A stretch of DNA of 64,000 bases from a virus, in IMG/VR virus record IMGVR_UViG_3300033148_003679, positions 1 to 64,000 of that record. One strand, given 5' to 3'. This document shows, one piece after another, positions 8,316-17,656 of this stretch; position 1 is the first letter of the stretch, and every line of letters starts with the position of its first letter. A program made the translations under genes and the position numbers. Under the pieces are notes generated by a model, which ran no database searches, was not told where the DNA came from, and was given only the letters and a program-made list of their open reading frames with translations.

Positions 8316-9106
8316 TTCTCTGTTTCCTTACATAGAGCTGCACGTTGTTCTCGTTTCTGTGCCCATAACTTATTATCGCCAACCAGACGTTTGTTTTTCA
8401 CGTCTTTAGACATCTCGTTTATTGTCGCGCCATGTTTATGATAGACAAAAGAGTTAAAACATACCGCCGTTAGATAACCTGCTGCATGGACTTTATCGTT
8501 CATGTCGCCGTCACCTCGCCGGAACAAAAACCGTTTATCGTATCCGCCCAACTCGTCCCATACTATACTTTTGCGCATAAGAGAACAGAATCCGGGTACA
8601 ACCAAACGGTTAGTTTTCAAGGCACTGTCAATTGTATACACTTTGGTCGGTAGACTATGAAAAAAACGTTCAGGATCTTGTTTGCCATCATATCCCACAT
8701 ATTTCCCGGCTGCTCGATGTCCGCAAATGCCACTCATTGTATCGGCTACAGACGAGATAATCGCAATCTTGTCATTGGTATTTATGCCGGTTATAAGTCT
8801 GGTAAGCCAGTCGGGAGTAACCATAACATCATTATTCATTAACACAAAAAGGTCAGACCGAACTTTTGACATTCCAAAATGAACGGTAGGTCCAAACCCC
8901 CTATTTTTAGGGAACATATAAAATTCATGTATAGAAGGGCGGAAAGAGTTTAGAAGAGACCGCACTTTTTCTATACCATTTTTGTCAGGAGTACCATCGT
9001 CTATAAGTATAATACGGAAATCCCGTGTATATTTAACAATACTTTTCAGGCATTTAACGCTACAATCTATTGTCAGATATTGTGGAATCAAAATGTCAAT
9101 GGTCAT
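8312..9106 (-). CDS. GT2 family glycosyltransferase
   Basis: 264 aa from the ATG at 9106, which overlaps the end of the FkbM gene by eleven bases. It shows the full GT2 pattern: IDILIPQYLTIDCSVKCL, then RIILIDDGTPD, then a nucleotide-binding NNDV in the VLMNNDVMVTPDWL segment. A later aromatic-rich loop and the motif RRGDGDMNDKVHAAGY correspond to the catalytic base region (ED/GD). It resembles rhamnosyl- and N-acetylglucosaminyl-transferases of O-antigen clusters. The specificity is unknown. Confidence 0.83.
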   Translation of the reverse strand: MTIDILIPQYLTIDCSVKCLKSIVKYTRDFRIILIDDGTPDKNGIEKVRSLLNSFRPSIHEFYMFPKNRGFGPTVHFGMSKVRSDLFVLMNNDVMVTPDWLTRLITGINTNDKIAIISSVADTMSGICGHRAAGKYVGYDGKQDPERFFHSLPTKVYTIDSALKTNRLVVPGFCSLMRKSIVWDELGGYDKRFLFRRGDGDMNDKVHAAGYLTAVCFNSFVYHKHGATINEMSKDVKNKRLVGDNKLWAQKREQRAALCKETEK

Positions 9107-9842
9107 CGATTTCTGCCCGTTTACATAAGATTGAAACATGTCGTTCCGTACCAACCGCATTCTTTTCTATTAACCAGTCATTTGTTTTTGGTTGCATATC
9201 ATGTATATAACTGATAGTAAATCCCGAATCCCTTATAAACTGCAACATCTCTACAGGATCGTCTTCTGCGAGAACGATTAGAGACGGAAAAAACTCCATT
9301 ATCATAAATTCGATGTTGTTAATTTGTTCATCTAACCCTTTTAACGCTTTGAACTCATATCCTTCAATATCAAGTTTCAACAGCTTTATACTTGTATTCT
9401 GTGGTATGACTTCGCTACTTTTCTTTATCTCGACATCTGCCGATGCCATCCGTGGATCCCGTTTTGACAGACAATGAGCACCTTTGTTCCGCAGATCAAT
9501 GTAAAGAGTACCAGACTTGTTTGTATCCGAAACAGCACATCTAATTATCTTTACGTTCTGATACGGCAACATCGCAACGTTCGCTGTCAGAACTTTACAA
9601 TTTTCGGTTTCCGGTTCAACAGCATATACCATTCCTGTTTCTCCGACAGCGCGTGCCATTTCACATGTATGGACACCTATATTTGCACCGAAATCTATAC
9701 AGACGTCACCTTGTACTAGTATACTGTGCATAACCGCGTTTTCTTCTATTTCATACCCTCCTTTGTTTTTAACCTGTACAGAGACTATAGTATCTTTATC
9801 GTGTATCCAAAAATCGTTACCAAAAGATTTAACTTTTTCCAT
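9096..9842 (-). CDS. FkbM family SAM-dependent methyltransferase
   Basis: 248 aa. Motif I is VCIDFGANIGVHTCEMA near residue 50, and the FkbM signature is LLKLDIEGYEFKALKG near residue 140. The length matches the family. FkbM enzymes O-methylate hydroxyls on polyketides or on sugars, and in surface-sugar clusters they usually cap glycans. The end overlaps the next gene. O-methylation of the glycan built by the neighbouring transferases is the best inference. Confidence 0.85.
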   Translation of the reverse strand: MEKVKSFGNDFWIHDKDTIVSVQVKNKGGYEIEENAVMHSILVQGDVCIDFGANIGVHTCEMARAVGETGMVYAVEPETENCKVLTANVAMLPYQNVKIIRCAVSDTNKSGTLYIDLRNKGAHCLSKRDPRMASADVEIKKSSEVIPQNTSIKLLKLDIEGYEFKALKGLDEQINNIEFMIMEFFPSLIVLAEDDPVEMLQFIRDSGFTISYIHDMQPKTNDWLIEKNAVGTERHVSILCKRAEIDDH

Positions 9843-10531
9843 TATCGCTTTGCTTTTCTCTGTTTATACGTCTCATTCCAAACTTTTTCGTATAACGTAT
9901 ACCTTTCTACTCGCGACCCTCGATAGATAGCACTTTTCCCTTTTGCACAAGGTAAATGCCGCCACGCAGAAGACGGAACAACATATTTCGGAACGTCAGG
10001 CCAACATATATTACCTAACCATATATCATCTCCGGTTCGTACCATTCCACGGGTATCAAGATTCTTTAATACCCATCGTGGACACATGAACGTTATACCA
10101 ACCATGTCAACTTCTACAGGCTCTTTAACCCTACTCGATCTAAATCCTTTTGTGTTACCATCATATCGCGGCCCTTCAAACTGACGACCCATTACCGATA
10201 CAAATACATTATCGCCTAGATCATGGTAATGTTTATACATATCTTTTACCAAACCCGGTAGCGGTTCCATATCATCGTCAGCAAAAATCAGAAGGTCACC
10301 GTCTGTAGCGTATGCCATTGCATAATCGCCACGAGTATGTATACTTTTAGGTACTCGTATATGTTCTACACGAGGGTCAGACGTATCGAACTTTGCGCCG
10401 TTTCCGCCGTCAACAACCCATATTTGATCTACAGGCTGATCTCTCCATCCTTTAACTGCACGGTCAAGAGTCTCGTACCGTTCAAGATGATATGTATTAA
10501 AAAGTACACTAATAGTTTTACCGTCAATCAT
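9842..10531 (-). CDS. Glycosyltransferase with DDD motif
   Basis: 229 aa. It has a GT-A layout: a strand SVLFNTYHLERYETL, then IWVVDGG, and a metal-binding DDD in DLLIFADDDMEPLPGL at about residue 85. A short acidic loop (RTGDDIWLGN) may supply the catalytic base. It overlaps the next downstream gene by one base (TAATG), so translation is coupled. It resembles the 5365-6132 gene in its motif set, and the two may be distant paralogues. Confidence 0.7.
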   Translation of the reverse strand: MIDGKTISVLFNTYHLERYETLDRAVKGWRDQPVDQIWVVDGGNGAKFDTSDPRVEHIRVPKSIHTRGDYAMAYATDGDLLIFADDDMEPLPGLVKDMYKHYHDLGDNVFVSVMGRQFEGPRYDGNTKGFRSSRVKEPVEVDMVGITFMCPRWVLKNLDTRGMVRTGDDIWLGNICWPDVPKYVVPSSAWRHLPCAKGKSAIYRGSRVERYTLYEKVWNETYKQRKAKR

Positions 10532-11472
10532 TGTCCTAGAGCCTCCAGAATCTTTTTACATCGATGTGTATACGTATAGTTGTTGAGCACATGTTTTCGG
10601 ATAGACTGTCGTAACTGCTTTCTTAACACAAGATTGTTGCGCAATTCATTAACCTTATCCGCTGTCTCTTCTCTATTATACGAGAACAATACATGTTCAC
10701 CATCTACAAACTCGTTTTCAATACCATCTACATATTCGACCACACATGCACCACCAGCAGCACCCATAAGATAGATTCTGTTACTCCAATAGTTCTGGAC
10801 GCCATATTCAGGTTTTGGCACATAAACTGCCGATGATTGAGCACATATCCGGGTTAACTGGTTACCGAATACACGGCCATGGAATGTTGCCAAGGGTGCC
10901 ATTGCACGACATTTCGTAACTCCACAATATAATGCGTTAAATCGGGTTGATAGGTATTGGAACGTTTCTGTCCTGTTATAACCAGTTCTGAGCATACCTC
11001 CAAACATCACATCGTATTGTGGTTCCATATCGTAATCGGGAGTTATAGAGAAATCTGTTTCGTCTACACCTTGCATTAAATGCAAATATCGTTTAACATA
11101 TTTTTCCCATGGTATAGAATGGTCTGTTGTAGCCACCAGATCCCAATACTGTGCCATTTTCATGAGACCATTATATAATTCTTCTTTTTGCCATCCGTAT
11201 TTAGGATTAAGACAGTCAAAAGTCCATAACACCAGTTTTGCGTCATCTCTCTTTTTCCGTACTATTTCTGCAACCTTATCCGCGTTCCGTGGTTTCAAGA
11301 TACTATGCGCACTAAAAATAATGTCAAATTGACGTATATCGCTAACAGGCTTTTCTACATCACAACAAAAGACTTCATGACCGAGATTTCTAAAAGCATC
11401 GGCTACCCGATATTCGTTTAGTCGTCTAATCCCACCACTTTTTCTCTCTTCTGCACTAATTAGTATTCGCAT
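10528..11472 (-). CDS. GT4/CgeB-like glycosyltransferase
   Basis: 314 aa. The GT-B N-terminus begins MRILISAEERKSGGIRRL. The C-terminal domain holds the usual nucleotide-sugar binding end (IYLMGAAGGACVVEYVDGIE, then the GEHVLFSYNREETADKV element) found in CgeB-like and DUF3880-linked transferases. The C-terminus ends in a long helix. Family members transfer sugars to spore-coat or protein acceptors. The start overlaps the upstream gene region within the tight cassette. Confidence 0.75.
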   Translation of the reverse strand: MRILISAEERKSGGIRRLNEYRVADAFRNLGHEVFCCDVEKPVSDIRQFDIIFSAHSILKPRNADKVAEIVRKKRDDAKLVLWTFDCLNPKYGWQKEELYNGLMKMAQYWDLVATTDHSIPWEKYVKRYLHLMQGVDETDFSITPDYDMEPQYDVMFGGMLRTGYNRTETFQYLSTRFNALYCGVTKCRAMAPLATFHGRVFGNQLTRICAQSSAVYVPKPEYGVQNYWSNRIYLMGAAGGACVVEYVDGIENEFVDGEHVLFSYNREETADKVNELRNNLVLRKQLRQSIRKHVLNNYTYTHRCKKILEALGQ

Positions 11473-11508
11473 TTTAGTGTAACCGTATTTTCTTTTCCTG
11501 TTTGCCTG

Positions 11509-12312
11509 TCATGTAGCATTTCTATGTCGAAACCGATTATCTCTAAACTCCCAATCCGGTTTTAGTAAAGTATCTTGTCGTAATACCCCATATTCATGAA
11601 GTATCTGTGCAATTCTGTCTGGATCAGTAATGTCAGCTTCAGAAGTTAGTTGCCGGGGCGAATAACTCGTAGGATTTTTACTCTGCTTTAACTCTCTGGT
11701 ATTCGTACCGTGTTTAACAACACACACCTTGTTTTTGTCCGGTAACATTTCAGTACCAAGTAGTCTGCGCATAGGAGCGGCATGTGCTACAAATGCCGCC
11801 TGTTTAAACTTATCCCAGTCTTTGTACATATCTTTAGAAAAAATACGAGTTGTAAACGGTGTTGGCAACTTACGTATATGTTTACCAATAAACCCGTAGT
11901 TTCTATCCCATAAAAGGTTCTGACCGAAACTAAACGACGCGACTTTATCAACACGTTTTTTACGTTCAGAAAGGTCTCGTATAGTCTGGAGTGTAGACAA
12001 ATGGTATAGATCGTCGGAATCCAGACGTGAAATTGTAAGCCAATCATCGTCTATTTCATAAGTACGTTGTTCACCTCTATCGAATATCAGTTCTACTTTC
12101 CTGTGCCAAGGTAGCTGTGCAACATAGTCTCTGTTATTTTTGTCGCATACAACCCATAAATCGAAATCGTCATGGTACTGGTTTAGAATCGAACGTAACG
12201 TGAATTTCTGGAACAAATCGAATCGAATATCTATCCATTGATGACTTTTTATTATAGGGCCGCCGTGTATATATCGGTCAATCGCAAACAAGATCATTAT
12301 TACATGTCGCAT
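11509..12312 (-). CDS. Putative rhamnosyltransferase-like glycosyltransferase
   Basis: 267 aa. It resembles the putative rhamnosyl transferase family (PF11316-like): an N-terminal helix and WIDIRFDLFQKFTLRSIL, then a DLWVVCDKNN strand, then the donor-binding RLDSDDLYHL. This DSDD is the best support. The remaining C-terminal 130 residues have no motif I recognise. It lies between the MptE-like fusion and the CgeB-like gene and is part of the cassette. Confidence 0.68.
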   Translation of the reverse strand: MRHVIMILFAIDRYIHGGPIIKSHQWIDIRFDLFQKFTLRSILNQYHDDFDLWVVCDKNNRDYVAQLPWHRKVELIFDRGEQRTYEIDDDWLTISRLDSDDLYHLSTLQTIRDLSERKKRVDKVASFSFGQNLLWDRNYGFIGKHIRKLPTPFTTRIFSKDMYKDWDKFKQAAFVAHAAPMRRLLGTEMLPDKNKVCVVKHGTNTRELKQSKNPTSYSPRQLTSEADITDPDRIAQILHEYGVLRQDTLLKPDWEFRDNRFRHRNAT

Positions 12313-12319
12313 TTTATTT

Positions 12320-13606
12320 CTATCTACTCCTTTTTAACCGTCTACTAGCTTGAAAGTGTTTAACAACAGGATTCGACACCAGACTATCCATAATTTTGTC
12401 AATAGCAAGGTATTCTGGCGGTAACCCTACAGTATTTACTCTGTTTCTGCTCTCTAAAACGTCTCGTAACGCAAGCTGGTTGCCGATATTGGGATATTCT
12501 TTATCTTTTTCGACCCATTGTTTAACAATTTCGATAGATTCTGCTTGTCTGTTACCAAAAAATACCGTACCGGTTCCAGGTTCGTCTGGCTTCTGTTTTC
12601 TATGGGGAATGTCACTAGCATTTAACCAATAAACAGCTACAGATGGTCTGGAAAGGCACAATCTATCGAACATCTCTGGATATTGGACAATTTCAGCGTC
12701 AGAATCCAGCCATACAACCGGTTTATCATGGAATTTGTATAACATTTCGAGTATAAACCGAGTTTTCTCCTTTATATTAGCAGACCACGAACCTTTACTA
12801 GGCCGACCTTCGATATAATGTTCCAGTCCAAACAGGTGTAACGATTTATGTAACCGTCCGATCTCGTTCTCATATCCATTATCAATAGTATAATACGATA
12901 TTACCATAGGTCGCTCGATCCTGTCAATTCTTTCCTGTTCCCATGTCGAACGCCGGAACGATTCCAGTGCACTGTCAGGATTGAGATTGACAATTTCCGC
13001 CCGTTTGTTTATATCTTCTTCTACAACTTTAAACGCTTGTCTAAATTTACAATACACTTTGTCTTTTTGTGGCCATTTATATCCAGAATGGAAATTAGCT
13101 TGTGCCCCGTCTTTACCAACCATATCGAATCCCAACAAATAGATAGGGGACGCGCCCAGACATAGAGCGAGGTTGATCGCGCCAAACCCCGTATTTTCTC
13201 CGTTTCCGAGACCGTCTTTTAACGAACGCGGCATACACCTATTTTTCTGGTGCCGTTTTATAGTATAACAGTATGGAGTCGGTGCAGGAGTTTTTCCGCT
13301 CTGGAGGTATAGACAATATCCGCCAAAAGCTCTTATTTTGTTACGAGCAGCAACAGATCCTTCTATATCTTTAGGGTCGATTGCGCCTTTATCAGTCTCA
13401 ATAAAAACACGATCATCCTGTGCAATTATAATAGACGGGTCACAGTATTCATGAGCACGGTTAATAGCAATAACAAGTTCACCGTTTAGTTTCGACCAGT
13501 CAAAAGTTTTAAGAGACAGACCGCCACCTACTACAAAACAACGGTGCCCAGTCCATATACCGTCTTTTACATAGTCGATAAACTGAACGCTTTTTCCCTT
13601 ATCCAT
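12320..13606 (-). CDS. MptE-like (DUF115) domain fused to a glycosyltransferase
   Basis: 428 aa, two domains. Residues 1-210 resemble the MptE/DUF115 Rossmann-like group: FVVGGGLSLKTFDWSKLNG, then INRAHEYCDPS, and later NLALCLGASPIYLLGFDM with an aromatic cap. Residues 215-428 form a second domain with MVISYYTIDNGY, a long helix and PVVWLDSDAEIVQYPE, where DSD looks like a GT-A metal site. In bacteria MptE-like domains occur with flagellin or glycan modification. Two steps of one pathway on one chain is a reasonable inference. It is the first gene of the cassette, 25 bases from the head-tail adaptor gene. Confidence 0.68.
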   Translation of the reverse strand: MDKGKSVQFIDYVKDGIWTGHRCFVVGGGLSLKTFDWSKLNGELVIAINRAHEYCDPSIIIAQDDRVFIETDKGAIDPKDIEGSVAARNKIRAFGGYCLYLQSGKTPAPTPYCYTIKRHQKNRCMPRSLKDGLGNGENTGFGAINLALCLGASPIYLLGFDMVGKDGAQANFHSGYKWPQKDKVYCKFRQAFKVVEEDINKRAEIVNLNPDSALESFRRSTWEQERIDRIERPMVISYYTIDNGYENEIGRLHKSLHLFGLEHYIEGRPSKGSWSANIKEKTRFILEMLYKFHDKPVVWLDSDAEIVQYPEMFDRLCLSRPSVAVYWLNASDIPHRKQKPDEPGTGTVFFGNRQAESIEIVKQWVEKDKEYPNIGNQLALRDVLESRNRVNTVGLPPEYLAIDKIMDSLVSNPVVKHFQASRRLKRSR

Positions 13607-13630
13607 TCCATACTGTTCCGCAAACTTGCT

Positions 13631-14335
13631 TTACGGTATATACCCCGGCATATATCCCCATACACCGTTTACGGCAAACCCGCCTGCACGTAACAGTTGA
13701 AGTGCACGAGGAGCTATAAAAACTTTCTCGACATCTTTATATGTTTCACCATAGACTTGTGATTTTGTAACACCTTGCGATACCAACTGTTCTCTAGCTT
13801 CTGCACCGGTATCTATAAGATGGAACAATACCTGTTCACAGATAGCTGCTTCAACAGCGTCGGGAAACAAAGTCGCATCGTCGGCAGCGTTTGGCATAGG
13901 ATGTGGCAATACGAACAGATGAGACATATACAATTCCAGTTGAGCTGTACGCAGTTTATCGTCTTTGTCAACACCGGTTACCCAATAATCGGTTGCATCC
14001 CGACGAGTACTAAAATATGTGTCGGCAGCAACAGACGTTACCCATTGGTTGGAAAAGGTGATTGTACCTGCCGTATATGTGGTTGTACCACTGTTCACAG
14101 CTTCAATGGAATAGGTATAGCTTATACCATATTCAACACCCGTAAACGTATGTTTGTATATCCCGCTATCCTCGATAACCTGTGTCATGCCAGTTGCGTC
14201 AGGTACAACAACTTCATAATTGTCAGAACGGCGGACACCATAAACTTCGTTTTCGTCCGAAAGGGTCATAGAAGACGGTTCGACCAAATCCCCGTCAACT
14301 CGGTTCTCTGCCCAAATCGTAAATGTTATTGGCAT
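13631..14335 (-). CDS. Head-tail adaptor with N-terminal Ig-like domain
   Basis: 234 aa from the ATG at 14335, which follows a strong AGGGGGG ribosome site. Residues 1-110 are beta-rich and Ig-like. The C-terminal half has the adaptor pattern: YFSTRRDATDYWV, an alpha-helical LRTAQLELYMSHLFVL, then a conserved Leu-Leu helix that ends near the C-terminus. This matches the DnaT-like/gp6-like adaptor group that docks under the portal. It is the last normal head gene before the sugar cassette. Confidence 0.62.
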   Translation of the reverse strand: MPITFTIWAENRVDGDLVEPSSMTLSDENEVYGVRRSDNYEVVVPDATGMTQVIEDSGIYKHTFTGVEYGISYTYSIEAVNSGTTTYTAGTITFSNQWVTSVAADTYFSTRRDATDYWVTGVDKDDKLRTAQLELYMSHLFVLPHPMPNAADDATLFPDAVEAAICEQVLFHLIDTGAEAREQLVSQGVTKSQVYGETYKDVEKVFIAPRALQLLRAGGFAVNGVWGYMPGYIP

Positions 14336-14366
14336 AACAACCCCCCTGTATTCAACCTCTAATTGT

Positions 14367-15062
14367 TTATTTACGGAAAAACACGTCAATATACCCTATA
14401 CTAGTTGCACCAGCGTTTGAAACTGCAAGGTCTAACGGGCCAATCCAACATGGAAAAACGTCAGGTGCATATGTTAGACATATACTACCGGCATCAACGG
14501 TACCGTCCGGACTCAAATATATACCATTTGTATAACTGGCATTTAATTCCAAAGTAGTAGGCGAAAAGTATACTGAATCGTCACATATGTATAATTCTGC
14601 AATTATCGTATCGCCGGTCGAACCTGTTAGACTATCGTATACGGTTACAATTCCGGCGGTTGTAGCAGGTTTTGTAATACATACTGTATTAAGTTTACCT
14701 TTTCCACGCCGGATCAATGTACCGCCGTCTAATACATCCCATCGTGTATACATATTACAAACAGCAGGTACACGGAAATGTTTACTAACACTGTTTGACA
14801 AATCCGTACCCGCTCCGCCCAACACATCGAATCCTAACGAATCTGTTAGAGTTATATCGTAACCGTCGGTAGGTTGAGTACCGGAATCTGTATTAGGTCG
14901 AAATGATACCAGTTCAACTGTACCGGCAATACCACCGATATTTGCCAACGTACAGTTACCGTCACCGTCTGACAACCATGTAATAGTCCGACACGCCAAA
15001 TTACCTAACCGCGGATTTCCGCTACTTCGACTTGTAATTGTTACTGTACCAGTATCGGCCAT
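14367..15062 (-). CDS. Structural protein, probable capsid decoration or fibre
   Basis: 231 aa and unusually rich in Thr, Gly, Ser and Asp. It is beta-rich with no transmembrane segment and no recognised motif. It starts behind a clean AGGAGG site. Its position between the major capsid protein and the adaptor, and its composition, suggest an exposed head protein. If so, it is a possible acceptor for the sugars made by the adjacent cassette (inference). Confidence 0.5.
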   Translation of the reverse strand: MADTGTVTITSRSSGNPRLGNLACRTITWLSDGDGNCTLANIGGIAGTVELVSFRPNTDSGTQPTDGYDITLTDSLGFDVLGGAGTDLSNSVSKHFRVPAVCNMYTRWDVLDGGTLIRRGKGKLNTVCITKPATTAGIVTVYDSLTGSTGDTIIAELYICDDSVYFSPTTLELNASYTNGIYLSPDGTVDAGSICLTYAPDVFPCWIGPLDLAVSNAGATSIGYIDVFFRK

Positions 15063-15097
15063 AACTTTAACCCTCCTGGGTCACTCATAAATGACCG

Positions 15098-15736
15098 TTA
15101 ATCAGCCTTTGAACTGCGGATAACCATGTCCAATGTTTTAGAAGCGTCCGGGGTACCGGCAATAACATATGTATTATACGTTGCACTGATTGTACCGGCA
15201 TCGGTCGCATTGTTAAAGTTATGGACGAGAACGTCAGCGGATTTGCCAATTTTACATCCAAGACCATAAGTTTTTGCAAACCCGAAAGTATATGCATCGT
15301 TAGTATCACAGTCTTCGCCATCACCCGTCACAACAGTAAACGATAGAGTTGTAAGAGACGAATATGCGTGTAGACACGTTGCGGTCCATGTATCTACCCC
15401 ACCTGTAAACGATAATGTTGCGGCTATATCCGTATCGTTTTCAGTCCGGCCAAACTGATCTGTACCAACTACGGTCATTGTAACAGACGTCCACGAATCG
15501 TCGCCACTAGCTTTATCGTTCGTAACATATAATACGGGACATACCGGATGGTTAGGCGCAACAGATTTTGTCATACTTGCAGCAGCTAGTGTAAACGTGG
15601 TTGTTGCCGACAGAGCTGTAGACGTTTTGAACCAGTCTACATCAGCTGCCAACGGCGCAAAATGAAATTCTGTGTTTACCTGATCGCGCCATATTTTTCT
15701 GAATCGCGGATCCCAGATTCTTGGTCCTGTAGGCAT
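15098..15736 (-). CDS. Structural protein downstream of the major capsid protein, probable decoration
   Basis: 212 aa. The N-terminal 20 residues are basic and aromatic (MPTGPRIWDPRFRKIWRDQV); the rest is Thr/Ala/Ser/Asp-rich beta sequence with a long Thr-Ala segment. Nothing beyond a likely beta-sandwich can be claimed. It shares operon and composition with the next gene, so the two may be relatives or partners. A role on the outside of the capsid is likely but not shown. Confidence 0.5.
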   Translation of the reverse strand: MPTGPRIWDPRFRKIWRDQVNTEFHFAPLAADVDWFKTSTALSATTTFTLAAASMTKSVAPNHPVCPVLYVTNDKASGDDSWTSVTMTVVGTDQFGRTENDTDIAATLSFTGGVDTWTATCLHAYSSLTTLSFTVVTGDGEDCDTNDAYTFGFAKTYGLGCKIGKSADVLVHNFNNATDAGTISATYNTYVIAGTPDASKTLDMVIRSSKAD

Positions 15737-15888
15737 TGTACTTTTCCTTTTCCATGTAGGGGGCAGATTTGTACGTTTATTTCAACAATACTATCTACCC
15801 CCGTTCGTTCCATGAACTTGTTTCTCTATTTTATGTTCCTGTTTTCGTTTCCGTTTAACTTCTGTTTATTTTTTACTGTTAACACCCA

Positions 15889-16842
15889 TTAACTGGTTGA
15901 AAGACTTTCGATTAGCCCGTGATACTTGTACGTGAAATAATCGATTCCAAATATACAGAACAACATTTCGCGGTCACCTGCACCGAGTTTTGCTAACGGT
16001 TGCGTAAAGATAGGCGGTAACCCGTCAACAATACCAAATCCAGGCCGGAAATATTCCAGGTCAACGAACAAGATATCGTCAGAAGCCAGAACCGGATCGT
16101 ATACTACACCACATTCGCCTGCAACTGGCAGAACGATTCGTTCAAGATTCACGCCGCCAACGTTACGAGATTGCGGCTGGAACCCATATAGATCCGAAAT
16201 AGCCTGATACTGATGTGCTCCACATGCAAGAACCATATCATTGAATTCCGCACCAAGACCTGCCATCCGTTCAATTTCGGTGTTAATATGTTCGGTTGTA
16301 AGATCTGATCCGCCAGCATCGGTCGATGCAACAGCGTTGATAGCAGTTACAAGTCCCTGCGTCTGACCGGCAGTTGCAGCGTTCGTCCACGCTTGTCCAG
16401 TACCACGTAACGCTGAATATTCGAGGTCTCCGACCAACTGTTTCATATGAGCTTTGCGCTGTATAGGCATACCAGCGATTTGTGCAAACACATCGTTAAT
16501 GTTCGCTACTCCGCCAATTACTTTGTTAAGAGCACGAGCTGCATAAGAGACTATATACTGTAACTCGTGGATTTCAGCGTAATTGGTTTCCTGTGAAGCT
16601 GTATAGCTCGTAGCAGTAATAGTAGTAATCGAAGCGTCTTCAGTAACAGTATTCTGTGCAGCCGCATTAGGTGTAATCGCATTCGACATAGAATATTGGC
16701 TACCGGTTAGAATACGATAACCTCGTGTCAACCCTGCCATCGAAAGCAATGGAGATAGACCAAACGCTGCACCAATATAAAGCACTTCACCAGTGTAATT
16801 TGTTACATCGGTAGTTGTGATTGGTTCTGATTGAGATGCCAT
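15889..16842 (-). CDS. Major capsid protein, SU10/DUF5309-like HK97 fold
   Basis: 317 aa. The sequence has the DUF5309 layout: a short Ala-rich N-terminus, then TNYAEIHELQYIVSYAA at about residue 90, the KAHMKQLVGDLEYSALRG segment that continues the spine helix, and later strands (NVGGVNLERIVLPVAGECG). The length suits the family. It sits between a coiled-coil scaffold gene and the structural proteins. The coat has no extra N-terminal delta domain, because scaffolding is provided by a separate gene. Confidence 0.82.
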   Translation of the reverse strand: MASQSEPITTTDVTNYTGEVLYIGAAFGLSPLLSMAGLTRGYRILTGSQYSMSNAITPNAAAQNTVTEDASITTITATSYTASQETNYAEIHELQYIVSYAARALNKVIGGVANINDVFAQIAGMPIQRKAHMKQLVGDLEYSALRGTGQAWTNAATAGQTQGLVTAINAVASTDAGGSDLTTEHINTEIERMAGLGAEFNDMVLACGAHQYQAISDLYGFQPQSRNVGGVNLERIVLPVAGECGVVYDPVLASDDILFVDLEYFRPGFGIVDGLPPIFTQPLAKLGAGDREMLFCIFGIDYFTYKYHGLIESLSTS

Positions 16843-16882
16843 TAGTTTTTACCTTTTTATACCGACAGTACCACTCGCCCGA

Positions 16883-17656
16883 TTATATAAATTGTTGTTT
16901 CACGCCTTTAGCTTCATTTTCTCTCAGTGTTTTGAGCCTTAGACTCTCACCGAAATCTCCTTCAGCCACGGCTTTAGCAATTTGCGCATCCAGACTAAGA
17001 GATTCTGTAGGCTGTTTAGTTTTACCGCCCTTCTGACCAGGTGCAGGACCAGTATCCATCAACTCGGCTTTAAACCGTTCAACTTCCGCTTTTACACGTT
17101 CGTCCATTACTTTGGTAAACCCGTCAATAAAATCGGCAAGTTCTTCAAGAGAATCGTCTTCCACTTTTACAAGATGATAGAAATCATGAAACTCAACGGG
17201 GATTTCTTTCCGTGTTAACAACTTGTCAACATTTTCACGCTTTCTTATAGCATCAAGTTCTGCCTGTTTTTCTGCAAGTTGCCTTGTTCGTTCTTCTAAC
17301 AGTTCACCTTGTTTGTTTTCAGCTAACAACAAATCTTCACGAGCTTTTTGTTCAGCCCTTTGCGTAGCCTTCAACTCAGCTTCTTGCCGTTCTCGCTCGA
17401 ACTTTTTCCGCGCCTGATTCACGCGGCGGTCAGTTTCAGATTTTTCATGGGCTATGATAGCAGCAGTCTTCTCTTCAGTAGACGCATTCTCAAATCCCAT
17501 TATATCAGCAACACTAACATTTGGATTAGACTCTATCATTTCCGATAAAGTCATGGACGGAGTTTCAGTGCTCTGTTCCTGCGCCCCTTCGTTCAGGGTT
17601 TCAGAACCAGAGTCCTGTGTACCTACACTTACGTTATTTCCGAGTTCCGACGTCAT
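16883..17656 (-). CDS. Capsid scaffolding protein
   Basis: 257 aa from the ATG at 17656, behind GAAGAGG. Residues 25-75 are acidic and Ser/Thr-rich; residues 75-170 are a highly charged coiled coil (a run with RRVNQARKKFERERQEAELK); the C-terminus is basic. This is the usual shape of phage scaffold proteins. It is encoded just upstream of the major capsid gene in transcription order. It has no visible protease, so capsid maturation may not use a phage protease in this window. Confidence 0.78.
   Translation of the reverse strand: MTSELGNNVSVGTQDSGSETLNEGAQEQSTETPSMTLSEMIESNPNVSVADIMGFENASTEEKTAAIIAHEKSETDRRVNQARKKFERERQEAELKATQRAEQKAREDLLLAENKQGELLEERTRQLAEKQAELDAIRKRENVDKLLTRKEIPVEFHDFYHLVKVEDDSLEELADFIDGFTKVMDERVKAEVERFKAELMDTGPAPGQKGGKTKQPTESLSLDAQIAKAVAEGDFGESLRLKTLRENEAKGVKQQFI

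Noticed and set aside
13775-14362. Plus-strand 195-aa frame within the head-tail adaptor
   Set aside because: Antisense to a well-supported structural gene and lacks a ribosome site.
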